Source of the DNA: Gammaproteobacteria bacterium
Lineage (GTDB): Bacteria > Pseudomonadota > Gammaproteobacteria > Magnimaribacterales > AG-339-G14
DNA: 64,000 nucleotides
Assembly: GCA_019652555.1 (NCBI GenBank)
Contig: BPAJ01000001.1
Coordinates: 708,762 to 772,761 of the forward strand
Direction of reading: 5' to 3'
In this document: in pieces, positions 35,354 to 46,090 of the stretch
How the letters are laid out: the number at the start of each line of letters is the position of its first letter
Position numbering within the stretch: position 1 is the first letter of the stretch
The notes under the pieces: generated by a model
What the model was told of the DNA's origin: nothing
Databases searched by the model: none
What the model saw: the letters and a program-made list of their open reading frames with translations, nothing else
Position numbers and translations under genes: made by a program

Positions 35354-36578
35354 ATGAAGTTCAAAGGCTGGCAAATGGTTTATACCGGGATGATGATGGA
35401 ATTCTCCGTTGTAGGCTTCATTTTTTACTGCTTTCCTTTGATGTTCAACGCCTTAGAGAGGGATTTAGGTGCTACACAATCTCAACTTTCAGGTGCTTTG
35501 TCTCTTTGGTTCATAAGTTCTGCCGTAGCTTCAATTTTTCTTGGAAGATTATTAGATAAATTTTCCATAAAAAAAATAATGATGATTGGGGGAGTAATTT
35601 TCAGTCTTGGATTATTTTCTATTTCCTTTGTTCAAAGTAGCTTTAGCCTTCTGTTAATTTATGCAACGTTGCTTGCTATTGGTGGACCTGCTTTAGGAAA
35701 TCTTTCTGTTACTAAATTAGTTGCTAATTGGTTTGAAAGTAATGCAGGTATGGCTCTGGGAATAGCTGCCATTGGCATATCCTTTTCTGGAGTGGTCTTG
35801 CCAATTTTAGTTGATCCGCTTATTGAAATGATAGGTTGGCGAAACGTGTATATGGTTTTTGGCTTGATTGTGATTTTTTTATTGATTCCAACTGTTAGAT
35901 ATTTTGTAATCGATACCCCTGAAGAAATTGGTCAACATAAAGATAATCTTCCAGATCAACCTGCCTTAGATTCTTCTCAAGATTTAATGGAAATCAAAGA
36001 TTTTTTTAAACATGGTATTTTTTGGATTATCTCTCTTGCTTTTGCTTTTCAGTTTTTAGCAATGGGGGGAGTTTTACTTCACTTACCTTTGCATTCTGAA
36101 AATCAAGGTTTTCTAGAGACTTGGACCATTTTGGGTTTTCCTATAAAACAGACTGTCTTCGCTTACTCTTTTGCAGCATTTGGTGGTGTTGTTGGAAAAG
36201 TTTTCTTTGGTTATCTCATGGATAGATTAAATCCAAATATTCCTGTGATGATCATGATGGCAATGCAATCAATAGGAATCTTTGGTTTGACTTTAATCGA
36301 CAATTATCTTTTCTTTACATTTTTTTGCTTTATTTTTGGTCTTAGGCTTTGGAGGCGCTATGGTTCTTATGAGTGCCTGTTTTTTAAAAGCTTTTGGTTC
36401 ACAAAATCTAGGCTCTGTTAGAGGTGTTTCAGCTTTATTGATTGTACCTGTTCAGCCAATAGGCATGATTTTGGTTGGCACTGCTTTTGATCTAAATCTT
36501 TACCTTGAGTCTTACTTGTTGATGGGTGCAATTACACTAATTGGCTTTGTAATTGGCTCGAGAATAATTATTCGCTAA
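35354..36578 (+). CDS. MFS transporter with a one-base frameshift
   Basis: Twelve-segment major-facilitator permease of the monocarboxylate/oxalate-like group. The first 330 residues include [17 protein letters not shown] (loop 2-3 motif) and a central loop rich in charged residues. At about 36341 an extra T turns [15 protein letters not shown] into another frame; removing it joins the C-terminal 80 residues that end GSRIIIR. The total is about 407 residues. The substrate is not predictable. It is divergent from guaB. Confidence 0.82.
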
Positions 36579-36908
36579 ATAAAGAATCTGTTTTGGCAGC
36601 AGCAATTAAATCATTTTTGTGCAAACCCTTAATTTTATGCGACCACCAAGAAACAGTTACCTTTCCCCATTCCAAAAGGATTTCAGGGTGATGATCCTCT
36701 TCTTCAGCAAGATTTGCTACTTGATTTACGAAATTCAAGGCTGAGAGGTAATCCTTAAATGCAAAAGAACAAGTTAGTTGTTCTATGCCATCAACCTCAA
36801 TGATATTCCAACCGGGAATTTGCGGCATAAGTTCTTTTTTTCGTCTGCAGTAACCAATGGAGCATCGGCTTTGCAAGCTTCGCATTTACCTTCTAAAAGT
36901 TTTTCCAT
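36568..36908 (-). CDS. phhB: 4a-hydroxytetrahydrobiopterin dehydratase
   Basis: Pterin-4a-carbinolamine dehydratase, which recycles the pterin cofactor of aromatic amino acid hydroxylases. The motif EEEDHHPEILLEWGKVTVSWWSHKIKGL has the catalytic histidines. The normal N-terminus MEKLLEGKCEACKADAPLVTA starts at 36908 in another frame; the run of seven A at 36836-36842 (minus strand) needs one more to join them. No phenylalanine hydroxylase is in view, so a moonlighting or tRNA-linked role is also possible. It overlaps the fumC end by 23 bases and the MFS end by 11. Confidence 0.85.
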
Positions 36909-38313
36909 TAACTGATCCGCCTTTAGTCAATTTATCGGGATTAAGAATTTTCTTTAATTTGGCTCTAGATAAATTTGTTTCTTCAACAGCAACGTCTAGG
37001 ATTGCTCTGTTTTCCTTGTAAGCTTTTTAGCTATTGAAGCTGCTTTTGCATAGCCAATGATTGGGTTTAAAGCTGTAACAAGGATTGGATTTTTCTAAAG
37101 ATGCTTGAATTGATTTTTCATTAACTCTAAAAGTCTTAATGGCCTTGCTAGCCAAAACATTCATACCACCACTTAGAATGTTGATGCTTTTGAGTAAGTT
37201 GTAAGCTACTACAGGCAACATTACGTTTAATTGAAAATTTCCTGATTGCCCTCCTATGCTTATTGCTACGTCATTTCCTATGACATCGGCAGCAACCATA
37301 GCGACAGCCTCAGGTATGACAGGGTTTACCTTGCCGGGCATGATACTGCTTCCTGGTTGAAGCGCCTGAAGCTCAATTTCGGATAAACCAGCTAACGGTC
37401 CACTGTTCATCCAGCGAAGGTCATTTGAAATTTTTAAGAGAATGATTGCTAAATTCTTTAATTCTCCCGAAACTTGTACAGCAGTATCTTGCGCACTAAG
37501 TTCATGAAAAAAATTGTCACTTGGAACATTCTTAATTTTGCCACCACTCAATTTATTTAGTTCTTTAGCAAATAATTTTGCAAATCTAGGATGCGCATTT
37601 ATTCCAGTTCCTACTGCAGTACCTCCCAAAGGCATTTCCAACATTCTTTTTTCTAAAAATAACAAGGTTTTTTTTGAGTTCTTTAGTTGAGACGACCATG
37701 CTGAAATCTCTTGATGAAAATCCAAAGGCATGGCATCCATCAAATGCGTTCTGCCAGTCTTAACTAATCCTTTTAAAGAATTTGCCTTCTTATCTGTAGT
37801 TTCGATAAGTTTATCTAAAGCGGGTAAAAGTTTTTTAGTAAGGTCCATATGGGCACTTACTTTTATTGCAGTTGGAATGACATCGTTACTGCTTTGACTC
37901 ATATTGACATCATCATTTGGATCAATGTGTAATTTGGAATTTTTTGAAGCAAGATTAGCGATCACTTCGTTAGCATTCATATTGGAACTTGTTCCTGAAC
38001 CTGTTTGAAAGACATCTACTGGGAATTGATCATTGTGTTTGCTTTGCCAAACTTCTTTAGCAGATCTTGAGATGGCGATTGCTTTTTTTGATGAAAGAAG
38101 ACCAAGAGATTTATTAGCTCGAGCAGCGGCATCTTTAATGATTCCAAGTGCTTCGATAAAAGAGTTGGTAAAAGGAAAATCCATTTTAATTCCGCTGATT
38201 GGGAAATTTTCAATGGCTCTCTGAGTTTGTGCTCCGTATAAAGCTGAATTTGGGACATAAACATCTCCCAAACTGTCTTTCTCAATCCTGAAACCTTTTT
38301 TTCTTTTTGGCAT
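36886..38313 (-). CDS. fumC: class II fumarate hydratase
   Basis: Hydrates fumarate to malate in the TCA cycle. The family signature GSSIMPGKVNPVIPE is intact and the start reads FRIEKDSLGDVYVPNSALYGAQTQRAIENFPIS. Near 37097 and 37023 one-base shifts break the last 70 residues; read across frames they give NPILVTALNPIIGYAKAAS, then ENRAILDVAVEET and LNPDKLTKGGSVN. With these the protein has about 475 residues, the usual size. The iron-free class II enzyme is oxygen-stable, fitting an aerobic habitat. Confidence 0.93.
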
Positions 38314-38388
38314 TTTTATTTTTATAATGTTTTTAAATTGTACAAAATATTAAGTTAAAATATTGAAGAATTTATAGGAGAAGATGAA

Positions 38389-39210
38389 ATGTCAGAAGAA
38401 AAAGAAATTAAATTACCAATCGACACTTCTTTAGGAAAACTACCTCAAAAAACAAAAGGTTCCATAGTTCCGGTTGAATGCAAAACTATGGAGGAAATAA
38501 GAAGACATCAGCTAGAAAGGTTAGCTGCTGGATTTAGAATGTTTTCTCACTTTGGCTATGACGAAGGAATTGCTGGTCACATAACCTTGAGAGACCCAGA
38601 ATACCCCCACTATTTTTGGGTGAATCCGTTTGGAATGCATTTCGGTCAAATATGCATTTCTGATTTGATATTAGTAGATAGGGAAGGAAATATCGTCCAA
38701 GGAGAAGATAAAATGTTGAATACTGCAGCTTTTGCAATCCATTCCCGACTTCATGAGGCTAGACCCGATGTCAATGCAGCTGCGCACTCTCATTCCATGT
38801 ATGGAAAGTCGTTCTCGACATTAGGTCGTCTTTTAGAACCTATCACACAAGATTCATGTGCATTTTATGACGATCACGTTTTATTCGATGACTATACAGG
38901 TGTTGTTTTAGAAACTGATGAGGGCGACAGAATTGCTGAAGCTCTTGGCGATAAAAGAGCAGCTATATTAAAAAATCATGGATTGCTCACAACTGGCGAA
39001 TCCGTCGATGCTGCCTTATGGGCCTTTCTGTCGATGGATAGATGTTGTCAATCACAACTCTTAGCTGAAGCTGCAGGACAAATGGAAAGAATTCAAGACG
39101 ACGTAGCTAAATTAACAAAAACTCAGGTAGGAACGGAAATGGCTATGTGGGCAAGCTTTCAACCCTTATATGATTTAATGCTTGAAAAGGATGACAGTTT
39201 TTTAAACTAA
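38389..39210 (+). CDS. class II aldolase/adducin-family protein
   Basis: A 273-residue protein with the metal-binding pattern of fuculose-phosphate aldolases: HSHSMYGK (HxH) near residue 143 and the late histidine in LKNHGLLTTG. The long N-terminal extension before RHQLERLAAGFRMFSHFGYDEGIAGHI is common in the adducin-like group. These act on sugar phosphates or, in marine bacteria, diverse hydroxyacids; the substrate is unknown. GGAGAAG precedes the ATG at 38389. Confidence 0.85.
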   Translation: MSEEKEIKLPIDTSLGKLPQKTKGSIVPVECKTMEEIRRHQLERLAAGFRMFSHFGYDEGIAGHITLRDPEYPHYFWVNPFGMHFGQICISDLILVDREGNIVQGEDKMLNTAAFAIHSRLHEARPDVNAAAHSHSMYGKSFSTLGRLLEPITQDSCAFYDDHVLFDDYTGVVLETDEGDRIAEALGDKRAAILKNHGLLTTGESVDAALWAFLSMDRCCQSQLLAEAAGQMERIQDDVAKLTKTQVGTEMAMWASFQPLYDLMLEKDDSFLN

Positions 39211-39228
39211 CAGTTATTCTTTAAAAAA

Positions 39229-40338
39229 ATGCACGAATTACTTCAGCCAATCTATTTGGCTATCTTTTCGATATTTTTCTTTGTTAGTCTTTTTTTTCAT
39301 TTTTTTATTAAAAATTTATTTAGAAGAATAGGAATAGTTGACCTGCCAGATGGAGAAAAAAAGAAACACAGAATGGGAGTCCCTGTTTCAGGAGGAATAT
39401 CTGTTTTTTTTAGCTTTACTCTGATTATACTTTTTTATTTTTTTTTAATTCTTTCAGGATTCTTGAGTAATTTTCTAGACTTAAGAATGCTAGAAGATTC
39501 TTTTAAATTTATTGATTACAAGACAGGTTTTCTTATTGGACTCGCGGGTTTAGTCGTTGCAGCTATTTCTTTTATTGATGATCTTTTAGATCTTCCTGCT
39601 TGGTTTAGGTTTGTGGCTTTAATTATTTGTTCAGGAGTCTTTATTTCCATTAGCGGAATTAATTTAACTTCATTAGGTGACCTTTTAGGTTTTGGAGAGA
39701 TTAAATTAAATGGTATTGCTGGGCCATTATTTACAATTTTTTGCGTGGTTGGGGTTGCTAATGCATTCAATTGGATTGATGGTTTAGATGGACTCTTTTC
39801 AACACAAGCCCTAATTGCGATTGCTGTTACTTTTTACTTTATAAGTGGCAATGGCTTATTCTTAGTATTATTTTTGATAGCTTTTTTGCCTTACCTTTTA
39901 ATGAACTTAAGTGTTTTCGGGAAAAAAAACCGCGTCTTTATTGGAGATCACGGAGCAATGGGAATTGGATACGCGATTGGTTGGTTTTTAGTAAGCGCCG
40001 CAGAAAACGAGTTGATAAATCCAATGACTGGGCCTTGGATAATTGCTTTGGTTTTATTAAATGCCTTCAGGGCAATGTTTAAAAGGATGCTTCTCGGAGT
40101 ATCGCTTTTTAGGTCCGATAGAGAACATATCCATCATTTCTTTCTTGATAATGGATTCTCTAAGGGAAAAAGTCTTGTGATTATATTTTTATTAAGTATT
40201 TTTTTAGTTTCCTTTGGAGTTTTCCTTGAATTAAGACAATTTTCAGAAACACTATCTTTTTATTTATTTGTTTCTGCCTTTGCTGTTTGGAGTCTCTTGA
40301 GTTTGAGTATCAAAAAATTAGTAACGTCTTCAAGGTAA
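39229..40338 (+). CDS. wecA: WecA-like undecaprenyl-phosphate sugar-1-phosphate transferase
   Basis: A 369-residue polytopic enzyme (about ten membrane segments) that starts lipid-linked glycan synthesis by moving a sugar phosphate from a UDP-sugar to undecaprenyl phosphate. Visible motifs: IDDLLDLPAW (DD pair), NAFNWIDGLDGL, FIGDHGAMGIGY and SDREHIHHFFLDNGFS, the last being the HIHH loop of the WecA/WbpL group. It is not MraY: no UDP-MurNAc pentapeptide loop is evident. Probably works with the polysaccharide genes near the right end. Confidence 0.85.
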   Translation: MHELLQPIYLAIFSIFFFVSLFFHFFIKNLFRRIGIVDLPDGEKKKHRMGVPVSGGISVFFSFTLIILFYFFLILSGFLSNFLDLRMLEDSFKFIDYKTGFLIGLAGLVVAAISFIDDLLDLPAWFRFVALIICSGVFISISGINLTSLGDLLGFGEIKLNGIAGPLFTIFCVVGVANAFNWIDGLDGLFSTQALIAIAVTFYFISGNGLFLVLFLIAFLPYLLMNLSVFGKKNRVFIGDHGAMGIGYAIGWFLVSAAENELINPMTGPWIIALVLLNAFRAMFKRMLLGVSLFRSDREHIHHFFLDNGFSKGKSLVIIFLLSIFLVSFGVFLELRQFSETLSFYLFVSAFAVWSLLSLSIKKLVTSSR

Positions 40339-40341
40339 AGT

Positions 40342-40941
40342 TTATTTCAAAAGAGCTTCTTCTACTTGCCAAAGAGTATCTTTGCCAAAATACATTTCAT
40401 CTCCAACAAAAAATGTTGGAATTCCAAATACTCCTCTTTCCACAGCAGCCTCTGTATTTGAAATAAGTTTAGCCTTTACATCTGGATTTTGCATTTGCGA
40501 AATAAGTCTCTCCGAATCAAATCCCGACTCTTCAAAAGCTGCCTTAATAACCTCAGGATCATCCATTTTTTTTGGAACTTCCCACATATGAACCAAAACT
40601 TTGTCAATATATTCCTCTAAAAATCCATCCAATTCAGCAGCAATAGCTCCTCTAATAATCTGAAGAGATATGACAGGAAAATGAGGATTCATTTTGAACT
40701 CATGCAAGCCATGTCTTTCAATAAATCTTTCGATCTCCAAGTTTTGATATTCATTTTTATTTTTCACCCCAAAAAATTGTTCCATAGGAGGCTTGTTATT
40801 TGTTGCTTTAAAAATTCCACCAAGCAAAACCGGGATGTAATTTACTTCAGCCCCTGTTCTGTCTTTTATATTTTTTATAACTTTGTGACTTAAATAAGCA
40901 TTTGGACTTGCAAAATCAAAATAAAAATCTACTTTTTTCAT
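40342..40941 (-). CDS. DsbA-family 2-hydroxychromene-2-carboxylate isomerase
   Basis: A 199-residue kappa-class GST/DsbA-fold protein. The start VDFYFDFASPNAYLSHKVIKNI has the serine that replaces the CxxC of thiol oxidases, and the cis-Pro loop is GVFGIPTFFVGDEMYFGKDTL. HCCA isomerase converts hydroxychromene carboxylates in naphthalene breakdown using glutathione; homologues are widespread with unknown substrates. It lies 3 bases from the esterase downstream of the same strand start, so the two are co-transcribed. Confidence 0.85.
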   Translation of the reverse strand: MKKVDFYFDFASPNAYLSHKVIKNIKDRTGAEVNYIPVLLGGIFKATNNKPPMEQFFGVKNKNEYQNLEIERFIERHGLHEFKMNPHFPVISLQIIRGAIAAELDGFLEEYIDKVLVHMWEVPKKMDDPEVIKAAFEESGFDSERLISQMQNPDVKAKLISNTEAAVERGVFGIPTFFVGDEMYFGKDTLWQVEEALLK

Positions 40942-40944
40942 TCT

Positions 40945-42729
40945 CTACTCTCCTTGTAAACATTTTTCATTATAGAAAGATATAGCATCTTTTTCATCTG
41001 CATTTGCTACAAGATTAGATAAAAACTTACATTTGGTTTTTTCTTTCTTAATTCTTGAATCAGCATAGAGTCTCTTAAACTCATCTATTCTTTTAATCTC
41101 ATAGTCACTCATAATAATTCCTTGATCATTTTCAGAATCTAAAATTAAGAATTTCTCTCCAGATGTTGTCCAAGGTTTCCATCTAGGAAGATTATTATCT
41201 CTTCCTTTGCCAGGGTTGCCAGAGTATGCAAATTCTGCCCAATAAGATTGCATGGCAATCGACAGTCTTATTGCATCGGTTAGATTTTCTTCATTGAACA
41301 TAAATCTTTCAATACCTAAAAGTTTCATAGTACCCGTGATAAATGGAATCTCCATAACATGGGCTGCACCAAAAATTTTTGAAAAATCCATCCATAGAAG
41401 CTTTCCTTGTTCATCCCAGTCAAATCTATAAGCAAAGATATCTTTTTTTCCAGATGTGATCATATCTCTTGCAGGATTATCTACCGCAGAGATTTTCCAG
41501 TTATTAGAAGCATATTCTGCAGTGAGGTCATACATCATCTGATTTCTAATAATGACCAATCTGTTAAAGAGACTTGTCGAGTAATCTGATTTCATTGCAG
41601 CAAAAAGTTTAGTTTCATCCCTATTTGTTCCAAACATTACAGGCACATCATTGTAGAAACTTTTGTTTGTATACTTTAAACCTCGCTTAGGTAAGACATA
41701 TCCATCACTCAAAACTCTTGGAATCATTTTTTTTCCAGGTTGTTTCGAATTTTCTATTTTTTTATAAATCTTAAAAATTTCATTCAAGTCTATGGCTTGC
41801 ATCTGCTCCAGAAGCTTAAATTCGTTCATGGACTCTTGAGCAATATTTGCCTCAAACAAATCATTGGATATTTTTGAAGATACCAACAATTTACTTACTA
41901 TTTCTTTTGAAGAGGTGAGTAAAGATGAATCTGTATTATCAGAATACATCGATGCTTCTTGTAAATTAAAAGAGTTCGTAGCACCGCTTTGCGAAATTGC
42001 CTTATGAAAAAGTCCTGTTGCTAATTTAGAACTTAGTAAGGCAAATACATTATGACCACCTGCAGACTCCCCAAAGATGGTTACGTTGTTTTTGTTACCG
42101 CCAAAGTCTTCGATATTATCTCTAACCCACTTCAAAGCCATGATTTGATCCAGCGTACCAAAATTCCCAGATTTATCTTCTAAACTGTTTGATGTTGCAG
42201 CGAAAGAAGGATGATAAAACCAACCCAAAAAGCCCAACCTATAGTTCACTGAGACAATCACTAAGTCATGAGCTGCAGCAAGTTTACTAAAATCATAAGA
42301 TCCAGCCTCGCCAGAAGTATTTCCTCCACCATGAATCCAAAACATTACAGGCAATTTTTTATCAGCATCTAAATTTTTTGGAGTAAATATATTCAAATAA
42401 AGACAATCCTCTGAACCAATATAGTCTCCACCTTCTTTCCTATCGATGGAGATAGAAGCTACCTGAGGACATGGATTTCCAAAATCAGTAGCTTTAATTT
42501 TTTTATCATTTTTTTGAAGTGCTCTTGGAGCCTTCCATCTAAGGCTACCCTCTGGTGGCTGAGCATATGGAATGCCTAGCCATTGAAGAGAATTATTTAA
42601 TTCAGTGCCAATGTATTTTTCCGAAAAAGAAGCAACTGGTTTAGTTTCAAATTTAGAAGAAGAATTTGATTGTTGAATAGCGCATGCCGACAAAAATAGT
42701 AATAAGAGCAAAACTTTGAAATTTCTCAT
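40945..42729 (-). CDS. lipoprotein carboxylesterase (type B)
   Basis: A 594-residue secreted ester hydrolase. The N-terminal hydrophobic run ends in the lipobox LSAC with C16 as acylation site. The oxyanion sequence HGGG starts at H133, the nucleophile elbow FGESAGG has S222, and the later GTNRDETKLF and GAAHVMEIPF supply the Glu and His. Likely anchored to the outer membrane and facing substrates in the periplasm or outside. It shares an operon with the DsbA-like isomerase. Confidence 0.9.
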   Translation of the reverse strand: MRNFKVLLLLLFLSACAIQQSNSSSKFETKPVASFSEKYIGTELNNSLQWLGIPYAQPPEGSLRWKAPRALQKNDKKIKATDFGNPCPQVASISIDRKEGGDYIGSEDCLYLNIFTPKNLDADKKLPVMFWIHGGGNTSGEAGSYDFSKLAAAHDLVIVSVNYRLGFLGWFYHPSFAATSNSLEDKSGNFGTLDQIMALKWVRDNIEDFGGNKNNVTIFGESAGGHNVFALLSSKLATGLFHKAISQSGATNSFNLQEASMYSDNTDSSLLTSSKEIVSKLLVSSKISNDLFEANIAQESMNEFKLLEQMQAIDLNEIFKIYKKIENSKQPGKKMIPRVLSDGYVLPKRGLKYTNKSFYNDVPVMFGTNRDETKLFAAMKSDYSTSLFNRLVIIRNQMMYDLTAEYASNNWKISAVDNPARDMITSGKKDIFAYRFDWDEQGKLLWMDFSKIFGAAHVMEIPFITGTMKLLGIERFMFNEENLTDAIRLSIAMQSYWAEFAYSGNPGKGRDNNLPRWKPWTTSGEKFLILDSENDQGIIMSDYEIKRIDEFKRLYADSRIKKEKTKCKFLSNLVANADEKDAISFYNEKCLQGE

Positions 42730-42814
42730 AGGTTTCTCAATAGGAATATTTGAATCAATATAAAATTATATAGTAAATTAGAATTTATTAATTTATAAAT
42801 AATTAGAGAGAACT

Positions 42815-44032
42815 ATGCAAATATCACCTATCCCAACTTTATCCGATGAAATAAACGATATCAGAACAAGAACTGCAAACATTGTTGCGGAAAAAATCAT
42901 ACCGAATGAACGAGATATATATTCTAAAAGTGAAAATTCATCTTCAATTCGAAAAGAAATAAGAGAAGAAGTTAAAAAGGAAAAACTCTGGGCTCCTCAC
43001 TTGCCAGAAGAATATGGTGGTATGGGAATTGGCTTTATGGCACATGCATACATGAATGAGATTTTAGCTTGGTCTCCGCTTTCAAATAGACTCTTTGGAG
43101 TTATTGCTCCAAATTCTGGGAACCAAAAGGTTTTACTTAAATATGGTTCAGAAGATCAAAAAAAGAAATGGTTAGAGCCGCTTATCTCAGGAGAAATGGA
43201 ATCGGCATTCTCCATGACAGAACCTGATAATGCAGGTTCAGATCCAAGATCTATTCAAACAACAGCAAAAAAAGAAGGTGATGAATGGGTAATCAATGGT
43301 CATAAAGTGATGACTTCAAACGGTATAAAAGCAGATTTTGCAATTGTGATGTGCAGAACTGAAGAAGAAGGAGAAGATGGAGAAGTAAACTCAAAAATGA
43401 CCCAGATAATTGTCCCTACGGATACTCCAGGTTTTAATGTAATTCGTTCTGTACCAATTTGGGGTCATACAGGAGGCGATCATGTTGAAATCAAGTATGA
43501 AAATGTAAGAGTGCCGGTTGAAAATCAATTGGGGGCTAGAGGAACAGGTCATGCAGCGGCTCAAGATAGGTTGGGTGCTGGCAGAGTTTTCCATTGCATG
43601 AATAGTATTGGCCAAATGTGGAGAGCGTTTGATTTAATGCTTCAAAGAACAATCACTAGAGAGGTGCATGGAGGAAAACTTGAGACTAAACAATTAATCC
43701 AAGGATTTATCGCTGATTCTTACATAGATATCCAAACTGCAAGATTAATGACTATTCATTGTGCAGAGGTTATGGATAGTGAAAATGATCCAAGAGTTGA
43801 TATTTCCGCTATAAAAATCTATGTTCCTGAGGCGATGCATAGAGTGGTTGATCGAGCTATTCAAGTTTATGGGTGGAAAGGGGTTTCCGCAGACCTTCCG
43901 CTCTTTGGCATGTATCAAGGCGCAAGAACTTTAAGGCTGGCAGATGGTCCAGATGAAGTTCATAGAATTTTGATAGCCAAGCAAGTTTTGAAAAAATATC
44001 ACCAAGGCTTATCTTGGGACTTCGGAATTTAA
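42815..44032 (+). CDS. acyl-CoA dehydrogenase
   Basis: A 405-residue flavoenzyme that makes a trans-2-enoyl-CoA. Signatures present: AFSMTEPDNAGSDPRSIQTTA (FAD binding), WVINGHKVMTSNG, and the C-terminal QVYGWKGVS and RIADGPDEVH-like LRLADGPDEVHRILIA. It resembles the ACAD10/11 C-terminal group. The catalytic glutamate is not certain by eye. Its last four bases overlap the convergent PaaI gene. Confidence 0.93.
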   Translation: MQISPIPTLSDEINDIRTRTANIVAEKIIPNERDIYSKSENSSSIRKEIREEVKKEKLWAPHLPEEYGGMGIGFMAHAYMNEILAWSPLSNRLFGVIAPNSGNQKVLLKYGSEDQKKKWLEPLISGEMESAFSMTEPDNAGSDPRSIQTTAKKEGDEWVINGHKVMTSNGIKADFAIVMCRTEEEGEDGEVNSKMTQIIVPTDTPGFNVIRSVPIWGHTGGDHVEIKYENVRVPVENQLGARGTGHAAAQDRLGAGRVFHCMNSIGQMWRAFDLMLQRTITREVHGGKLETKQLIQGFIADSYIDIQTARLMTIHCAEVMDSENDPRVDISAIKIYVPEAMHRVVDRAIQVYGWKGVSADLPLFGMYQGARTLRLADGPDEVHRILIAKQVLKKYHQGLSWDFGI

Positions 44033-44481
44033 GACTTGATAATTTTTGCTTCTTTAGCAATATTATCTTTAATAAAATCTTTTTGAGCTCCTTCAATTTT
44101 TACTAATTTTAAGCTGGAAGAAGCTGTGGCAATTAAGTTGCCTTCTTGGTGCAGCTCAGCTTTTGCAAAACCAATTGATTTGCCTAGTTTTACTATCTTT
44201 GACTGACATTCCAATGCACCAGGATTCCCGGCTGCTAAAAAAGAAACATTAATATCAATGGACATAGGCGTATAGATAAAGTCAGTCAGTTCCATTACCA
44301 AAAAAGCCATACAAGAGTCCATCATCACGGTAGTAAAGCCTCCTTGGATGATAGTTCCATTGCTGTGACAAATATCTTCTGTAGCTAAGAATGACATTTT
44401 TAAAGATTGAGTTTTGAAATTAATTTCTAAAATCTTTCCAGAAAGTTGTTTCATGTATTCTGGAGTGTGATCTTTTTTCAT
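44029..44481 (-). CDS. PaaI-family hotdog thioesterase
   Basis: A 150-residue acyl-CoA thioesterase. The core SNGTIIQGGFTTVMMDSCMAFLVME holds the catalytic segment: the glycine pair and Asp (MMD) of the PaaI/YbgC hotdog fold, although the usual HGG reads QGG, which could lower activity. The strand pattern SIDINVSFLAAGNPGALECQSKIVKLGKSIGFAKAELHQEG completes the fold. It is probably co-transcribed with the photolyase behind it (8-base gap). Confidence 0.8.
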   Translation of the reverse strand: MKKDHTPEYMKQLSGKILEINFKTQSLKMSFLATEDICHSNGTIIQGGFTTVMMDSCMAFLVMELTDFIYTPMSIDINVSFLAAGNPGALECQSKIVKLGKSIGFAKAELHQEGNLIATASSSLKLVKIEGAQKDFIKDNIAKEAKIIKS

Positions 44482-44489
44482 GTGATTCT

Positions 44490-45880
44490 TTATTTCGAAA
44501 AATTGGAAAATATTTCAATAGCCTGTTTTCTTGATTGCTTCAAGTCAACCAAGTGTTCACTATACCCTGTCTCTCTTCTCTCTTCAGTAGATGGATCATG
44601 AATGTTTTTAACAGATTCTAACTCAGGGAGCCATTTTTTAATGAAATCACCCTTCTTATCAAATTTTTCTGACTGCGTTATGGGATTGAAAATCCTGAAG
44701 TAAGGAGCTGCATCAACGCCCGTAGAGGCACTCCACTGCCAACCACCATTATTCGAGGCAAAATCTCCATCGATTAAATTTTTCATAAAATATTCTTCAC
44801 CTTTTCGCCAATCAATAAGTAAATTTTTTGAAAGATACATAGCCACTATCATTCTTAATCTATTATGCATCCACCCGGTATTATTGAGTTGTCGCATTGC
44901 GGCATCGATAATTGGAACGCCAGTTTCTCCTTTTGACCAAGAAATAAAATGATCCTCATTATCTGACCATGGGAATTCGTCATACTTTTCGGAAAAAGAA
45001 AGATTCTTGCTGACTCTAGGATTATGAAAGAGGATGTATTTATAAAATTCACGCCAAATTATTTCAGTTACCCAAGTTTTAACTCCAATTTCATTCTCAG
45101 AAAACTTTTCAAATACTTTTAAGAGGCATTGTCTAGAAGATAGAATTCCTGATGAAAGATAAGGTGAGAGAGAACTTGTTCCCTCAATTGCCGGAAAATC
45201 CCTTTTATCTTTGTAATTAAGAATTTTATGATCAATGAACTCTTCCAATTTTGACAAGGCATTTTCCTCACCTGCTGTGTAGGCTTCTAAAATATTTAAT
45301 CTTGTACATCGAGTTCTATGGTTTTAATTTCATCGCTTTCAAAAATTTTAGTTTTTTGTTTTTTCGGCAACCCTACAGATTGAAGTTTACTTGTAATTAA
45401 TTTAGATCTAAAAGCCCTTGAATATGGGGTAAAAACTTTAAAAAAGGTGTTGCTTTGAGTTTTGATACTATTGGGATCAAATATTGAAGAATCGTAAATG
45501 TTAAGTCTTTTGTTTAATTTGGTAAGTTCCAAGTCTAAATCTAAGTCTCTTTGAGTTTCATTAAAACCGTAATCTTTGTTTACAAATACTTCGCCTATTT
45601 TGTGTGTTTCTACAAACTCAATTATCCTTTTACTTTCATCTTCTATTCCCTCTGCTTCAATAAGCTTTAAAGAAATATTTAAAGCATTCAATCCTTTAGA
45701 AAGCTCTTTCAAATGTTTTAATTGAAAGGCTATTTTTAAATCGCTTTCATTATGATCAACCCATTTTTTTTGATTAAAAATGTATAAAACTGTTAAGGAC
45801 TCTCCATTTTTTGCAGCATTGTAAAGAGCGAGGTTGTCTCTAAGTCTCAGATCTGAATTAAAAATAAATAAATTATGCAT
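44490..45880 (-). CDS. phrB: deoxyribodipyrimidine photolyase, frameshifted
   Basis: Light-driven repair of UV-made pyrimidine dimers using FAD. The N-terminal antenna domain starts MHNLFIFNSDLRLRDNLAL. Near 45298 the frame slips, and the other frame continues LNILEAYTAGEENALSKLEEFI into the FAD domain. That domain has the tract NNTGWMHNRLRMIVAMYLSKNLLIDWRKGE and the WQWSASTGVDAAPYFRIFNP region. Joined length is about 463 residues, as usual for class I enzymes. An essential trait for surface-water life. Confidence 0.9.
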
Positions 45881-45953
45881 ATCTTTGGCGACAAGATAAT
45901 GTGATTAGTTGCGCCCAACATAAAATTTAACACACATCATCTTGCCAAAAAAA

Positions 45954-45981
45954 GCGAGTCTTTTATGGGGAAAAGACTCGC
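45954..45981 (-). terminator. rho-independent terminator
   Basis: An 11-base perfect inverted repeat (GCGAGTCTTTT / AAAAGACTCGC) with a 6-base loop. On the minus strand the stem is followed by TTTTTTTGG. It would end transcription of the minus-strand gene at 46091-47261 about 110 bases past its stop, ahead of the photolyase. The rest of the 45881-46090 gap has no other gene that I see. Confidence 0.8.
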
Positions 45982-46090
45982 TGAATCCAGATTTAGGAGA
46001 GTTTCTTTGGGAGAAAATGAAAATCTGAATAAATGTATGATATATAAATAAAATTTATATTGGGTTATAAAATACTAAAATTTAGTTATA